Shown: one piece after another, positions 43,473-51,487 of the stretch | Layout of the letters: every line of letters begins with the position of its first letter | How positions within the stretch are numbered: the stretch's first letter is position 1 | Source of the DNA: CBDAKK01 sp965196605 | GTDB taxonomy: Bacteria > Spirochaetota > Spirochaetia > WTKD01 > G963693115 | Assembly (NCBI GenBank): GCA_965196605.1 | Contig: CBDAKK010000001.1 | Span: 248,001-312,000, forward strand | Direction: 5' to 3' | DNA: 64,000 nucleotides | The notes under the pieces: generated by a model | What the model was told of the DNA's origin: nothing | Database searches by the model: none | Seen by the model: the letters and a program-made list of their open reading frames with translations, nothing else | Position numbers and translations under genes: made by a program

Positions 43473-44705
43473 CTACAAATTCAAGTTCTCAGGCCTATCT
43501 TCTAAGGTAATACGTACCGTGTGCTTTTTCTTACCTCGATAATATTCCACACTCACGCTTTTCCCCGGCTCGGTACACTCCAAGGCCTCCAACAAGCTTG
43601 CAATAGAATAAACCGTCTTACCATCAATTGCGGTAATAATATCACCACCAAGATAAATAATAATACGCTTATAGCGCACAGCCTTATCACTACGTCCTCC
43701 GCGTATACCAGCCTCGTCTGCATTTTTGCCCGACTGTACGGTAGTGACTAAGAGCCCCTTTTCAACCGGTAATCGCGCATAGTCCACCAACTCCGAGAAC
43801 AAAGGCTGCACTTGCCACCATATCCACCCACGTTGCACCTTACCATATTTAAGAATATCATTCACCACGCGCACAACCGTTTTAGAAGGCACGGCAAAAC
43901 CAACCCCAACAGAACCACCAGAAGGCGTATATATAATAGTATTAACCCCAATAAGTTCACCCACGTCATTAAGCAAGGGACCGCCGCTATTACCCGGATT
44001 GATAGAAGCATCAGTCTGAATCATGTTTTGTATAATGATGTTTTTTCTTGTACGTATAGGGCGACCAAGCCCTGAAATAATACCTGAAGTAAGCGTTCTA
44101 TCAAAAGTAAAAGGATTACCTATTGCCAACACCTTTTGCCCTATTTGCAAATCTGAAGAATCACCAAAGGGAATAGGTTCAAGCAAAAGCCCCTTCGGAT
44201 CTATTTTCACAATCGCAAGATCGCTTTCAAGATCATAACCAATCACCTCACCTTCGCGCTGCTCATCATCGCGCAAGATAACAATAACCTTATTTGCATC
44301 TTCAATAACATGGTAATTTGTCAATATATGTCCCTTCGTATCAATAATAGAACCCGAGCCTACGCCGCCCTCTTGCAGCTGAGGTTCAAAAAACCAATTG
44401 TACGCCAAGACTTCTGTGGTAATATTAACTACCGACTTGTTTCTCATACCATAAATCTTTATATTGATTTGTTCATCCGGCGTAAGAGACGCATGAGAAC
44501 GCGCGCTTGGCACAAATTGCGCAGCATTCTGACTCGAAACACGGGGCACAGACTCATCAGCTACCTCAATGGCAGCCTCTTCTTTTACCCCAGCTTCCGC
44601 ACCTTGGGGGGCAGCTTTTGCATCTAAAAACAAGACGGCAGACAGCACACCCAATGCAAAAACAAACAAAACACAGGAAGTATAAAACAAAATACGAGCT
44701 TTCAT
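43473..44705 (-). CDS. htrA: HtrA/DegP-family periplasmic serine protease
   Basis: 410 residues. An N-terminal hydrophobic helix (ILFYTSCVLFVFALGVLSAV) anchors or exports the protein. The trypsin-like domain has the triad His132 (LTNYHVIED), Asp162 (ESDLAIVKID) and Ser240 (NPGNSGGPLL). One PDZ domain follows from about residue 300 (YLGGDIITAIDGKTV). HtrA proteases degrade or refold damaged envelope proteins. It is the first gene of an htrA-recJ pair. Its promoter ends only seven bases before the ATG. Confidence 0.95.
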   Translation of the reverse strand: MKARILFYTSCVLFVFALGVLSAVLFLDAKAAPQGAEAGVKEEAAIEVADESVPRVSSQNAAQFVPSARSHASLTPDEQINIKIYGMRNKSVVNITTEVLAYNWFFEPQLQEGGVGSGSIIDTKGHILTNYHVIEDANKVIVILRDDEQREGEVIGYDLESDLAIVKIDPKGLLLEPIPFGDSSDLQIGQKVLAIGNPFTFDRTLTSGIISGLGRPIRTRKNIIIQNMIQTDASINPGNSGGPLLNDVGELIGVNTIIYTPSGGSVGVGFAVPSKTVVRVVNDILKYGKVQRGWIWWQVQPLFSELVDYARLPVEKGLLVTTVQSGKNADEAGIRGGRSDKAVRYKRIIIYLGGDIITAIDGKTVYSIASLLEALECTEPGKSVSVEYYRGKKKHTVRITLEDRPENLNL

Positions 44706-44712
44706 TACCTTT

Positions 44713-44741
44713 ATAATACTGCATCAATATTATGTATTCAA
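44713..44741 (-). promoter_or_regulatory. Promoter of htrA-recJ
   Basis: TTGAAT (44736-44741), 17 bases, TATTAT (44713-44718). Only seven bases separate the -10 box from the ATG at 44705, so the mRNA would begin at the start codon. This is the best-supported leaderless candidate in the window because both boxes are present. Confidence 0.65.
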
Positions 44742-44773
44742 ACGAAACATGAAATCAGAGGCTAGCCATGTGT

Positions 44774-45120
44774 AGTGGTGGGGGATGTCCCCACACCCCC
44801 TTTGGGTAAGATGCTATTCTGCGCTACGCGCGAGTAGGCTGCACGCCGTGTGTATTGTAGCTGGCGCTATTTGCTATGAGCTTTTTCTGTGGTCAAGCAG
44901 CGCGGCGCAGTATGACTTGCAGTCGGCTAAAGTTCTACCTTTTGTTGCCATGCATCGAGACGCACTATGCAAACACTTTGGTTGGCCGTACTTGCTATAA
45001 GCTCCATCTCTGTGTCGCGTTGCGAAACTTATTTTAATCGTTTCTAGCCGTTCGCCTTCGGCTCTCGACTTTTTTCTTTTTTTACCATCCATGGCAGCCA
45101 ATGCGTACCGTCCATGGAAC
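44774..45120 (-). repeat. Composite dispersed element R2-R3, inverted copy D
   Basis: Inverted relative to copies A and C with the same order: G-run/C-run hairpin at the left end, then GTAAGATGC and GGCTGCACGCCGTGTG, GGCCGTACTTGCTATAAGCT, CTAGCCGTTCGCCTTCGGCT, and the TTACCATCCATGGCAGCCAA end. It lies just upstream of the htrA promoter. Confidence 0.75.
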
Positions 45121-45221
45121 GGCCATGAAAACGCAAGAGAGACACGGAGTCTGAGAAACTACCCAGACAGATATACACACATACTAAGTACATGGGAGCA
45201 AGAGTCAAATAAGCAAACAAA

Positions 45222-45276
45222 AGAAAACGTCACGAACTTTAAGTATGAACAAACTCAAAGTCGTGAGACGTTTTCT
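45222..45276 (-). terminator. Terminator hairpin of repeat module 1
   Basis: AGAAAACGTC and GACGTTTTCT form the stem, extended by CGA..CTTT/AAAG.CG, followed on the minus strand by TTTTCTTTTGTTTG. The shared 50-bp sequence at 45284-45334 precedes it. Confidence 0.65.
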
Positions 45277-45283
45277 AAATTAT

Positions 45284-45334
45284 AAAGACTTTGCAGATGT
45301 GATTCTTACGGAGAATTCCACAAAGACTCTTTAT
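45284..45334 (-). repeat. Shared 50-bp module, copy 1
   Basis: Minus strand: GTCTTTGTGGAATTCTCCGT, then AAGAATCACATCTGCAAAGTCTT. Copy 2 at 45705-45753 differs at only a few positions, although the neighbouring hairpin stems differ greatly. Confidence 0.75.
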
Positions 45335-45633
45335 ATCTCAATTACATATTTGCTCACTACCAAAAACTGTACGCCACCTTGAACGAGCAATGCATTTTCT
45401 AAAAACCCAATAGTTTTAGAAAATTTCAAATAAACAATAGTGTAAATATTATGCTAGATAATCACTTCACTATGGAGAAAACTGATGAGTATGACTAAAC
45501 AATAATATATATGAAATTAGAATAAAACAATTAAAGATTGTACTTCATGAAAGATAATAATTTATTTTGCAAAAAAGAAAAATATTTCTACTTTGAGTAA
45601 GTCTTAAGAATTTTCAAGCCTAAACATGCGTAA

Positions 45634-45697
45634 CTAAAAAAAAGAAAGCGTACAGATTTTGGCTCTGAATAAACTCAAGGCACACGGTACGCTTTCT
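45634..45697 (-). terminator. Terminator hairpin of repeat module 2
   Basis: AGAAAGCGTAC and GTACGCTTTCT form an 11-pair stem, followed on the minus strand by an eight-T run. It ends the small lipoprotein gene. Confidence 0.75.
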
Positions 45698-45704
45698 AAG
45701 TCAC

Positions 45705-45753
45705 TAAGACTTTGCAGATATAATTCTTACGGAGAATTCCACAAAGACTTTTT
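45705..45753 (-). repeat. Shared 50-bp module, copy 2
   Basis: Begins directly after the TAA that ends the restored small lipoprotein frame. Minus strand: AGTCTTTGTGGAATTCTCCG followed by TAAGAATTATATCTGCAAAGTCTT. Confidence 0.75.
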
Positions 45754-45755
45754 AT

Positions 45756-45957
45756 TTACTTCAATTTCTTACCTATTTGTAAGTCTAAATACTTAAGCGG
45801 AGGGGTACTATAGTCAAAAATATCATCGATTTTTCCCATACTGATATTTTTTCTGTTCTGTGGGATTATCTGCAGACGAGCATGCACTGAATAAAACAAG
45901 CACAAGCACTATAAGCCCATAGCGCACAATAACGCTATTTTTATTTTCATAACTCAT
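45756..45957 (-). pseudogene. Small lipoprotein gene split by a one-base shift
   Basis: ATG 45957 has AGGAGG seven bases upstream. The product starts MSYENKNSVIVRYGLIVLVL, ends its signal with the lipobox LFSAC and stops after 44 residues at 45823. One A fewer in the run GGGAAAAATCG would continue the frame through IDDIFDYSTPPLKYLDLQIG to a TAA at 45756, giving 66 residues and ending exactly where the shared terminator module begins. Either the gene is broken, or it switches by slippage, or the base is an error, or the 44-residue form is the true product. No homolog is recognised. Confidence 0.6.
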
Positions 45958-46229
45958 AAACAAACCTCCTAAAAAACTTTTATTAAAAATATTTTAATTT
46001 CTAACTACTAAAAATATAACATTTGTCATTATTCATGTCAATAATAATATACACGCAATCAATGTGTAATGTAATTAGAAAGCTAGAAAATTCCAAAAAC
46101 AGCGCATGCATTACGTTGACATAACACAAATCGCGTGTCAATTGTGTGTGCAGTAAGATATAAAATATGCAACAAAAAAATCTTAAAAGTTAGCGTCATG
46201 GGGGCAAAAATAGCCAATACGCTATATTA

Positions 46230-46303
46230 CTGGGGCGGGAGGATTCGAACCTCCGAATACCAGGACCAAAACCTGGCGACTTAGGCCACTTGTCAACGCC
46301 CCA
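46230..46303 (-). tRNA. tRNA-Gln (anticodon TTG)
   Basis: 74 nt. Acceptor TGGGGCG/CGCCCCA, anticodon arm CCAGGTTTTGGTCCTGG with loop TTTTGGT, T-arm GGAGGTTCGAATCCTCC, discriminator G. CCA is not encoded. Confidence 0.96.
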
Positions 46304-46320
46304 TTAGCATAGTCTTTTTA

Positions 46321-46350
46321 ATAATAGTTTAAGATACCCAGCATGGTCAA
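46321..46350 (-). promoter_or_regulatory. Promoter of tRNA-Gln
   Basis: TTGACC (46345-46350), 18 bases, TATTAT (46321-46326), 17 bases before the tRNA. Confidence 0.65.
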
Positions 46351-46612
46351 TAACATGCATAAAAATGTAAGTAAAAATCATCGTGGTATTTTCAGCAATC
46401 ACTATAGATAACTCATACAACTAAGTGCTATATTCGAGAAGTTTGTACAAAACACATACGTACTATAGAATGCTTCAAGCAGCAATACAAAATACCATAC
46501 CTTGCTTTTAAGACAACGGACAACTTCATATTTATAGGAAGCCATAGAAATAAAAGCACTACATTCGCATGACAATATAATACCGTTACTTTACTCACAT
46601 GCAGTCGCGAGT

Positions 46613-46633
46613 ACTTCCCCCTTGAATCCACCA
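46613..46633 (+). repeat. 21-base repeat, copy 2
   Basis: Identical to 18669-18689 (ACTTCCCCCTTGAATCCACC plus A); the flanks do not match. Confidence 0.6.
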
Positions 46634-46720
46634 CGTTTTATAAAATGACATTGCCACAATTACACAAAAACAATATACTTATTAGTAAATAATACGATTA
46701 AACATGTGAAGGAGTCGATC

Positions 46721-48259
46721 ATGACAGTACTGATATGGGTGATCCTTATTCTTCTTGGTGTAATTATTGGTTGGTTAAGCAGATGGACGTATGCAAAGTT
46801 TACGTTGACCTCAGTTGAGCAACGTGTTCGTCGCACTCTTGCAAATGTTGGAAGGGATGCTGAAACTTTAAAAAAAGATATACTCTATGAAACACGGGAA
46901 CAATTACAGAAAGAAAAGTCTGATCAAGAACGGGGAATACGTGATAGATACAAAGAACTTAACCAAACTGAAACGCGTTTGCAGCGTAAAGAAGACTTGC
47001 TTGATAATAAGCTTGCTGATTTAGAAAAAGGACAAACGGCATTACAATCTCAAGAAGATAAGGTACGAAACAAAAATTTTGAATTGGAAAAACGAGAGGC
47101 TACTATTAATAGTCAATTGGAAACCATTTCTAAGTTAACGCGCGAAGAAGCAAAGCAGCTTATACTTACAAACGTTGAGGCGAGAGCCAAACAGGAAATA
47201 CAAGATGCTACGCGCAGAATAGAACAAGAAGCTATTCAATCTGCCGAACGCAAAGGCAAGGAACTCATTGTAACAGCAGCGCAGCGTTTGGCGTCTGAAG
47301 TAAGTGCCGAAATTACGATGTCTTCGGTGCAGTTGCCTAACGACGAAATGAAGGGGCGCATCATTGGAAAAGACGGACGCAACATACGCACTATAGAAAC
47401 GCTTACTGGGGCAGACATAATTATAGATGATACCCCCGATGCCGTTGTAGTTTCCTGCTTTAACCCCGTACGGCGTGCCATAGCCGTGCAAACAATATCA
47501 AGTTTGGTGCGAGACGGGCGCATACACCCCGGCAGAATAGAAGAAGAAGTAGTAAAGGCTACGCAAAACTTAAATAAGGCCGCATATGAAGAAGGTGAAA
47601 AAGCCTTTTTAGAGCTTGGTATACACGGAACCATGCACACAGATGGACTGCGCTCCATAGGGCGCTTGAAGTTTAGGACAAGCTACGGTCAGAACGTGCT
47701 AAACCACTCGAAAGAAGTAGCCACCCTTGCAGGAATTATTGCAAAAGAAATAGGGCATTCCGTGAATGTGGATATTACAAAACGCGGGGCACTACTTCAC
47801 GACGTAGGAAAGGGCTTGGACTCAAACAGCTCACTCACACATGTGGAGCTAGGTGTAGAACTGGCAAAACGCATGGGCGAAGGACCAGAGGTCATAAACT
47901 GCATAGCGGCGCATCACGGAGACGTACCTTACAGCTGCTTAGAGTCCGTTATTGTTCAAACTGCAGACGCAATATCAGCAGCGCGCCCCGGAGCACGGAG
48001 AGAGACCTTGGAAAGCTACATAGAACGCCTTGAAAAACTTGAGACCATTGCAAACGAACTTGATGGAGTACACCATGCATACGCGGTGCATGCAGGGCGT
48101 GAGTTGCGCGTTATTATAAAAAGCAGCGAAGTCTCCGACAATAAAGTGCAAAGCATTGCGCAAACCATTTGTCGAAAGGTCGAAGATAACCTGAAGTACC
48201 CCGGTAGAGTGAAAGTAGTGGCAATACGCGAAACGCGCATAACAGAGTATGCCAGATAA
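46721..48259 (+). CDS. rny: Ribonuclease Y
   Basis: 512 residues. RNase Y is a membrane-anchored endonuclease that starts mRNA decay. One N-terminal helix (VLIWVILILLGVIIGWLSRW), a long coiled coil to about residue 190, a KH RNA-binding domain (NDEMKGRIIGKDGRNIRTIE) and an HD domain (GALLHDVGKGLD, IAAHHGD) are all present. The open frame begins with a GTG at 46706, but that codon lies inside the GAAGGAG ribosome-binding site of the ATG at 46721, which is the start. Confidence 0.97.
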   Translation: MTVLIWVILILLGVIIGWLSRWTYAKFTLTSVEQRVRRTLANVGRDAETLKKDILYETREQLQKEKSDQERGIRDRYKELNQTETRLQRKEDLLDNKLADLEKGQTALQSQEDKVRNKNFELEKREATINSQLETISKLTREEAKQLILTNVEARAKQEIQDATRRIEQEAIQSAERKGKELIVTAAQRLASEVSAEITMSSVQLPNDEMKGRIIGKDGRNIRTIETLTGADIIIDDTPDAVVVSCFNPVRRAIAVQTISSLVRDGRIHPGRIEEEVVKATQNLNKAAYEEGEKAFLELGIHGTMHTDGLRSIGRLKFRTSYGQNVLNHSKEVATLAGIIAKEIGHSVNVDITKRGALLHDVGKGLDSNSSLTHVELGVELAKRMGEGPEVINCIAAHHGDVPYSCLESVIVQTADAISAARPGARRETLESYIERLEKLETIANELDGVHHAYAVHAGRELRVIIKSSEVSDNKVQSIAQTICRKVEDNLKYPGRVKVVAIRETRITEYAR

Positions 48260-48301
48260 AACACCACGCATATTGCACGTACAGCCTTGCGCCTGTAGCA
48301 T

Positions 48302-49126
48302 GTGAAAACACCCAATGCCACAAGGCTTGTAGCAAAAGCACCAGCACCTTTGCTCAGCTTTCTACAAGCCTCCTTTCCTCATAAAACAAAAGACCAGCTC
48401 CTCTCGCTTGTGCTTTGCGGGTGTGTTTGCGTCAATGACGCCACAGTAAAGCGCCACACCCAAGGCATAAAACAAGGCGATGTTGTGCTTGTACACACAG
48501 ACGCAAGGCACTACGCCTCACGCGGTGCCCACAAAATAGCGCCGGTACTTGATGCATGGAACGCGCCAATAGCGGGCAAAGTGTGGCTTGACGTGGGAAG
48601 CTCGACCGGCGGGTTTACCGACTGCTTGCTAGAACGCGGTGCGCATGTGGTACACGCCGTGGACGTAGGATACAACTTGCTCTCGTACCGCATACGCAAC
48701 AACCCACGCGTACGCGTACACGAAAGAACCAACATCACCCAACTACACACGCTGGAGCCCCAACCCCACCGCGCAGTGGTGGACGTCTCATTTCGCTCAC
48801 TCGCAAAAATACTTGCGCACACACTCAAGCTGTGCCAAGACAAATACCTTATAGCCCTGTGCAAACCCCAATTTGAATTTGCGCATTATAAAAAGTCAGC
48901 CCTGCAAACGCAACAAAACAAGGCCTTTTGCGGCGTTGTCTACAACAACGAACTACGCAAAAATATAGTGAAGCACACCATAGAAACACTGGAGAAAGAA
49001 GGTGTTTTTACACACCGCATATGCGCAGCGGGGCTGGCGGGCAGAAAAGGAAACCAAGAGTTTTTTTTAGAAATTACCGACACGGTGCCGCGTGCAAAAC
49101 CAAACCTTGAAGCAGCACTAGCCTAA
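48302..49126 (+). CDS. tlyA: TlyA-family rRNA methyltransferase / hemolysin A homolog
   Basis: 274 residues. An N-terminal S4 RNA-binding domain (LVLCGCVCVNDATVKRHTQG) is followed by an FtsJ-like methyltransferase domain with the SAM motif WLDVGSSTGGFTDCLLERG and VDVSFRSL. TlyA homologs 2'-O-methylate cytidines in 16S and 23S rRNA; the hemolysin label in spirochetes is historical. The start is a GTG at 48302 with no clear ribosome-binding site, 42 bp after rny. Confidence 0.92.
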   Translation: MKTPNATRLVAKAPAPLLSFLQASFPHKTKDQLLSLVLCGCVCVNDATVKRHTQGIKQGDVVLVHTDARHYASRGAHKIAPVLDAWNAPIAGKVWLDVGSSTGGFTDCLLERGAHVVHAVDVGYNLLSYRIRNNPRVRVHERTNITQLHTLEPQPHRAVVDVSFRSLAKILAHTLKLCQDKYLIALCKPQFEFAHYKKSALQTQQNKAFCGVVYNNELRKNIVKHTIETLEKEGVFTHRICAAGLAGRKGNQEFFLEITDTVPRAKPNLEAALA

Positions 49127-49155
49127 AGGCCTGCATTGGCGCGCACCTCTTGGCA

Positions 49156-49902
49156 CTACTGCTTGTAAAGCGCTGAATTAAGGTCTTGCCGAGAAAGCGG
49201 GCGCCCTAAAAACGTACCGCCTTCCCCACTTAAATAAGCAACCTTTTGACCTTCAATTAAAACTTGCACCTTGTTAATGCTGGCAAATTCCGTACTTGTG
49301 TACACCAATTGATATATTTGCGCCTCAAGTGCGGCTTGTCCAAAGGGGTTAAACTGAAATGCTTCACTCATGTTTATATACGCCACGCCTTCTTTGACCG
49401 AAAGAGACTTTACAACACTGGAGGTGGGAATAAAGTGCACAAGCCCAGTCCGCTCTTCTTCTTCCGTAGTGCCCTGTAGCAACTGTTCCAGAGTTTTAGT
49501 CAAAACAGCCTGCGTTTTCTCTATGCTACGCGCACGCTTTACCAGGGAAAACGAACCATCATCGTGTATTCTCACAAAATAAATAGCAGCGGAAAGGCCT
49601 TGCGTAGTCTCTTCCTCCGCAACATCAGCATTTCTTTCATCAACAGGCGCCACTTCCTCCTCCGTTTTTGTCTCCTCATCCTTCACGTGCGCGCCATCGC
49701 GGGGTTGGGGCTCATCGCTTTTCGTAGCCTCAAGAGGCTCTTTGCTAGCCTGTTCTTGAGAAAGTTTGGTCACCGTACCCTTTATGGTTGTGAAATTTTG
49801 TACTGAATAAAACAAGATGATGATAATTACCGTAAGCCACAGCAGGGCGTTAAAAGATAAGCCCTTTTTCTTTTGCACTCTCCGTTTTCTAACTCGTCGC
49901 AT
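49156..49902 (-). CDS. GerMN-domain membrane-anchored protein
   Basis: 248 residues. A basic N-terminus (RRVRKRRVQKKK) and one transmembrane helix (LLWLTVIIIILFYSVQNF) are followed by an acidic low-complexity linker and a GerMN domain from about residue 105 (AAIYFVRIHDDGSFSLVKRA, LEQLLQGTTEEE, VAYINMSEAF, QIYQLVYTSTEF, VQVLIEGQK). GerMN domains in non-sporulating bacteria are envelope proteins thought to bind cell-wall or surface components. It converges with tlyA; no partner is evident. Confidence 0.85.
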   Translation of the reverse strand: MRRVRKRRVQKKKGLSFNALLWLTVIIIILFYSVQNFTTIKGTVTKLSQEQASKEPLEATKSDEPQPRDGAHVKDEETKTEEEVAPVDERNADVAEEETTQGLSAAIYFVRIHDDGSFSLVKRARSIEKTQAVLTKTLEQLLQGTTEEEERTGLVHFIPTSSVVKSLSVKEGVAYINMSEAFQFNPFGQAALEAQIYQLVYTSTEFASINKVQVLIEGQKVAYLSGEGGTFLGRPLSRQDLNSALYKQ

Positions 49903-49956
49903 CGCTTGTAATTATAACAGGTATTGTGTCTATGACAAAGCGCGCTATAAGCATGG

Positions 49957-50116
49957 GCAATAGTAAAAGAATTATGTCGACAAAGTACGAAAGAGTTGAG
50001 CAGGAGAGAAAAAGCCGAGACACAACTAAGAACGATTATTAATTACATGTTACACCTTATCGGAGTTCCTTTTGCTTTCCCTATCCCTCTGTCCACATAA
50101 CTCTTTTACTATTGGC
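49957..50116. repeat. 160-bp element with terminal inverted repeats
   Basis: GCAATAGTAAAAGAATTATG (start of the left arm, 49957-49985) is nearly the reverse complement of the right arm at 50087-50116; over about 29 positions there are roughly four mismatches and a one-base gap. The 100 bp between carry no gene. The size and ends suggest a miniature transposable element or a long RNA stem-loop. I could not see a clear target-site duplication. Confidence 0.6.
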
Positions 50117-50162
50117 AAGATGCTCAAAAGCTGGTTGTGGTACTGTGGGCAAAGGTCATATA

Positions 50163-50657
50163 ATGAAAGACATGGAAGCGCGCATAGAAGAATTGAAAGA
50201 CAACGGACATGCTCCAACAAGTCAATATGACTTTCTCGCAGGAAAAGTACAAAATATGGAATTTGACAATTTCAAAATAACACTTACGCATGAGATAGAA
50301 AAGACACACGCACACATAGATGCAGTAGAGGGCAGACTCAATGCACGCATAGATGCGGTAGAGGACAGACTCAATGCACGCATAGATGCGGTAGAGGACA
50401 GACTCAATGCACGCATAGATGTTGTTGCAGAGCAAATCAAGAGTACTAACGCACGCATAGATAGCTTAGATACAAGCCTTAACGCACGCATAGATGCAAC
50501 CAACACACGCATAGATGACATGAAAACAATAGTAGATAAAACAGACAAGCGCATTAGCAATATGTTTGCTGTAATGGGGATATCAATTGCGGTTATAGGG
50601 ATTGCATTTGCGGGTCTTTTTGCTGTGCTTGGAGTTATACTCTCAAAGCTAGGGTGA
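50163..50657 (+). CDS. Coiled-coil repeat protein with C-terminal membrane anchor (Bdr-like)
   Basis: 164 residues. Residues about 50-125 consist of an 11-residue repeat (DAVEDRLNARI and variants such as DSLDTSLNARI, DATNTRI), forming a long coiled coil. A single transmembrane helix ends the protein (VMGISIAVIGIAFAGLFAVL). The plan resembles the Borrelia Bdr proteins and DUF1640-like proteins, but homology is not proven. At DNA level 33-bp units are almost exact, so the number is likely to vary between strains. The frame begins at 50112, but AAAGGT lies seven bases before the ATG at 50163. Confidence 0.75.
   Translation: MKDMEARIEELKDNGHAPTSQYDFLAGKVQNMEFDNFKITLTHEIEKTHAHIDAVEGRLNARIDAVEDRLNARIDAVEDRLNARIDVVAEQIKSTNARIDSLDTSLNARIDATNTRIDDMKTIVDKTDKRISNMFAVMGISIAVIGIAFAGLFAVLGVILSKLG
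50320..50419 (+). repeat. Near-exact 33-bp tandem repeat in the coiled-coil gene
   Basis: Three copies of a 33-bp unit (GATGCGGTAGAGGACAGACT followed by CAATGCACGCATA), with one or two changes in the first copy. More degenerate units follow to about 50520. It encodes 11 residues per unit. Confidence 0.85.
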
Positions 50658-50738
50658 CAGTCACTTGTTCATGGGGTGGATTCACATTGCTGCGCGCAAC
50701 AGAAAAATATTGGGAAGAAACACGAAAGTAAAGGTGCT

Positions 50739-51476
50739 TTAAGTCAAGGAAGGCAATCCGTGCATGTGCAAGAAGACTTGCAGTTGTTTTACAGAGCGCA
50801 CGACTGGTATACCATGTATGGTTTCTATGTAGTTTTTTTTGCGGTGAAAAAGCACGGGGATGAGTCCAGCATTCTGCGCCCCTATTCCGTCATATGACAG
50901 ACTATTTCCTACGTAGATGGTGTTTTCAGGGTTGCTACGTAATTGCTTACAAGAGAGTGTAAAAACCTCTGTTGCAGGCTTCAGTACCCCGTGGTCTTCG
51001 CAACAAATAATCGAAGAGAAATACGCTGCTATTTTCCACTGTTGTAGTTTTTTTTCTGCTTTAAAATCCGAGAGTATGCCTAGAGGCACCCCATTACGTT
51101 TTAATGTACCAAGCAAGGATCTAAACCCCGTTCGTAGTGGTAGCGTGCGTACGGCTTCTATCCACATAGCGTGAATGTGTTTTTTAAGCGCGGCTTCCGC
51201 AGCGCGTTTGTTCAGTTTCATAATGTCTGAAAATATATCTACGCTTTCCCTCCACAAGGCATCACCTGGTTCTTCTGTGTACGACAAATGCTCTTGCAAA
51301 CGCTTGCGTAGCAACAGCCGCATGGTACTATAGCGCATGATCCACAAAGCAGAGCGCATATATGCAAAGGGGTTTTGTAGCAACATCATTGCATTGCTAT
51401 AAAGTGTGCCGTCTATGTCGAAGATAACAGCTTCTGCGCGAGTCTTAGGGTCGTTGGAAAATGGAGACGTTTTCAT
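50739..51476 (-). CDS. HAD-superfamily hydrolase
   Basis: 245 residues. Motif I is AVIFDIDGTLYSN (nucleophile Asp20), motif II ILSDFKA, and the C-terminal metal region includes YVGNSLSYDGIGAQNAGL, where the usual acidic residue is in a slightly unusual setting. It is probably a small-molecule phosphatase of the YjjG/phosphoglycolate type; the substrate is unknown. It starts 11 bases after the preceding hypothetical gene, at the end of the ptsI-der-merR-like series. Confidence 0.85.
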   Translation of the reverse strand: MKTSPFSNDPKTRAEAVIFDIDGTLYSNAMMLLQNPFAYMRSALWIMRYSTMRLLLRKRLQEHLSYTEEPGDALWRESVDIFSDIMKLNKRAAEAALKKHIHAMWIEAVRTLPLRTGFRSLLGTLKRNGVPLGILSDFKAEKKLQQWKIAAYFSSIICCEDHGVLKPATEVFTLSCKQLRSNPENTIYVGNSLSYDGIGAQNAGLIPVLFHRKKNYIETIHGIPVVRSVKQLQVFLHMHGLPSLT

Positions 51477-51487
51477 AAAAATGTGCT

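Larger units (their letters stand above)
44742..46229. other. Long intergenic region with repeats and a small lipoprotein gene
   Basis: Contains the inverted composite element (44774-45120), two copies of a terminator-linked module (45222-45334 and 45634-45753) and a frameshifted small lipoprotein gene (45756-45957). Between the two modules an open frame of 32 codons after a TTG (45331-45429, minus) exists without a ribosome-binding site; I cannot tell whether it is real. The rest is A-T-rich with no visible features. Confidence 0.6.
46304..46720. other. Intergenic stretch between tRNA-Gln and rny
   Basis: A-T-rich with no credible gene (a 68-codon minus frame has no ribosome-binding site and no domain-like features). 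It holds the tRNA-Gln promoter and the second copy of the 21-base repeat (46613-46633). Confidence 0.55.

Noticed and set aside
46428..46634. 68-codon minus frame upstream of rny
   Set aside because: No ribosome-binding site and no recognisable domain; it overlaps the upstream region of rny.
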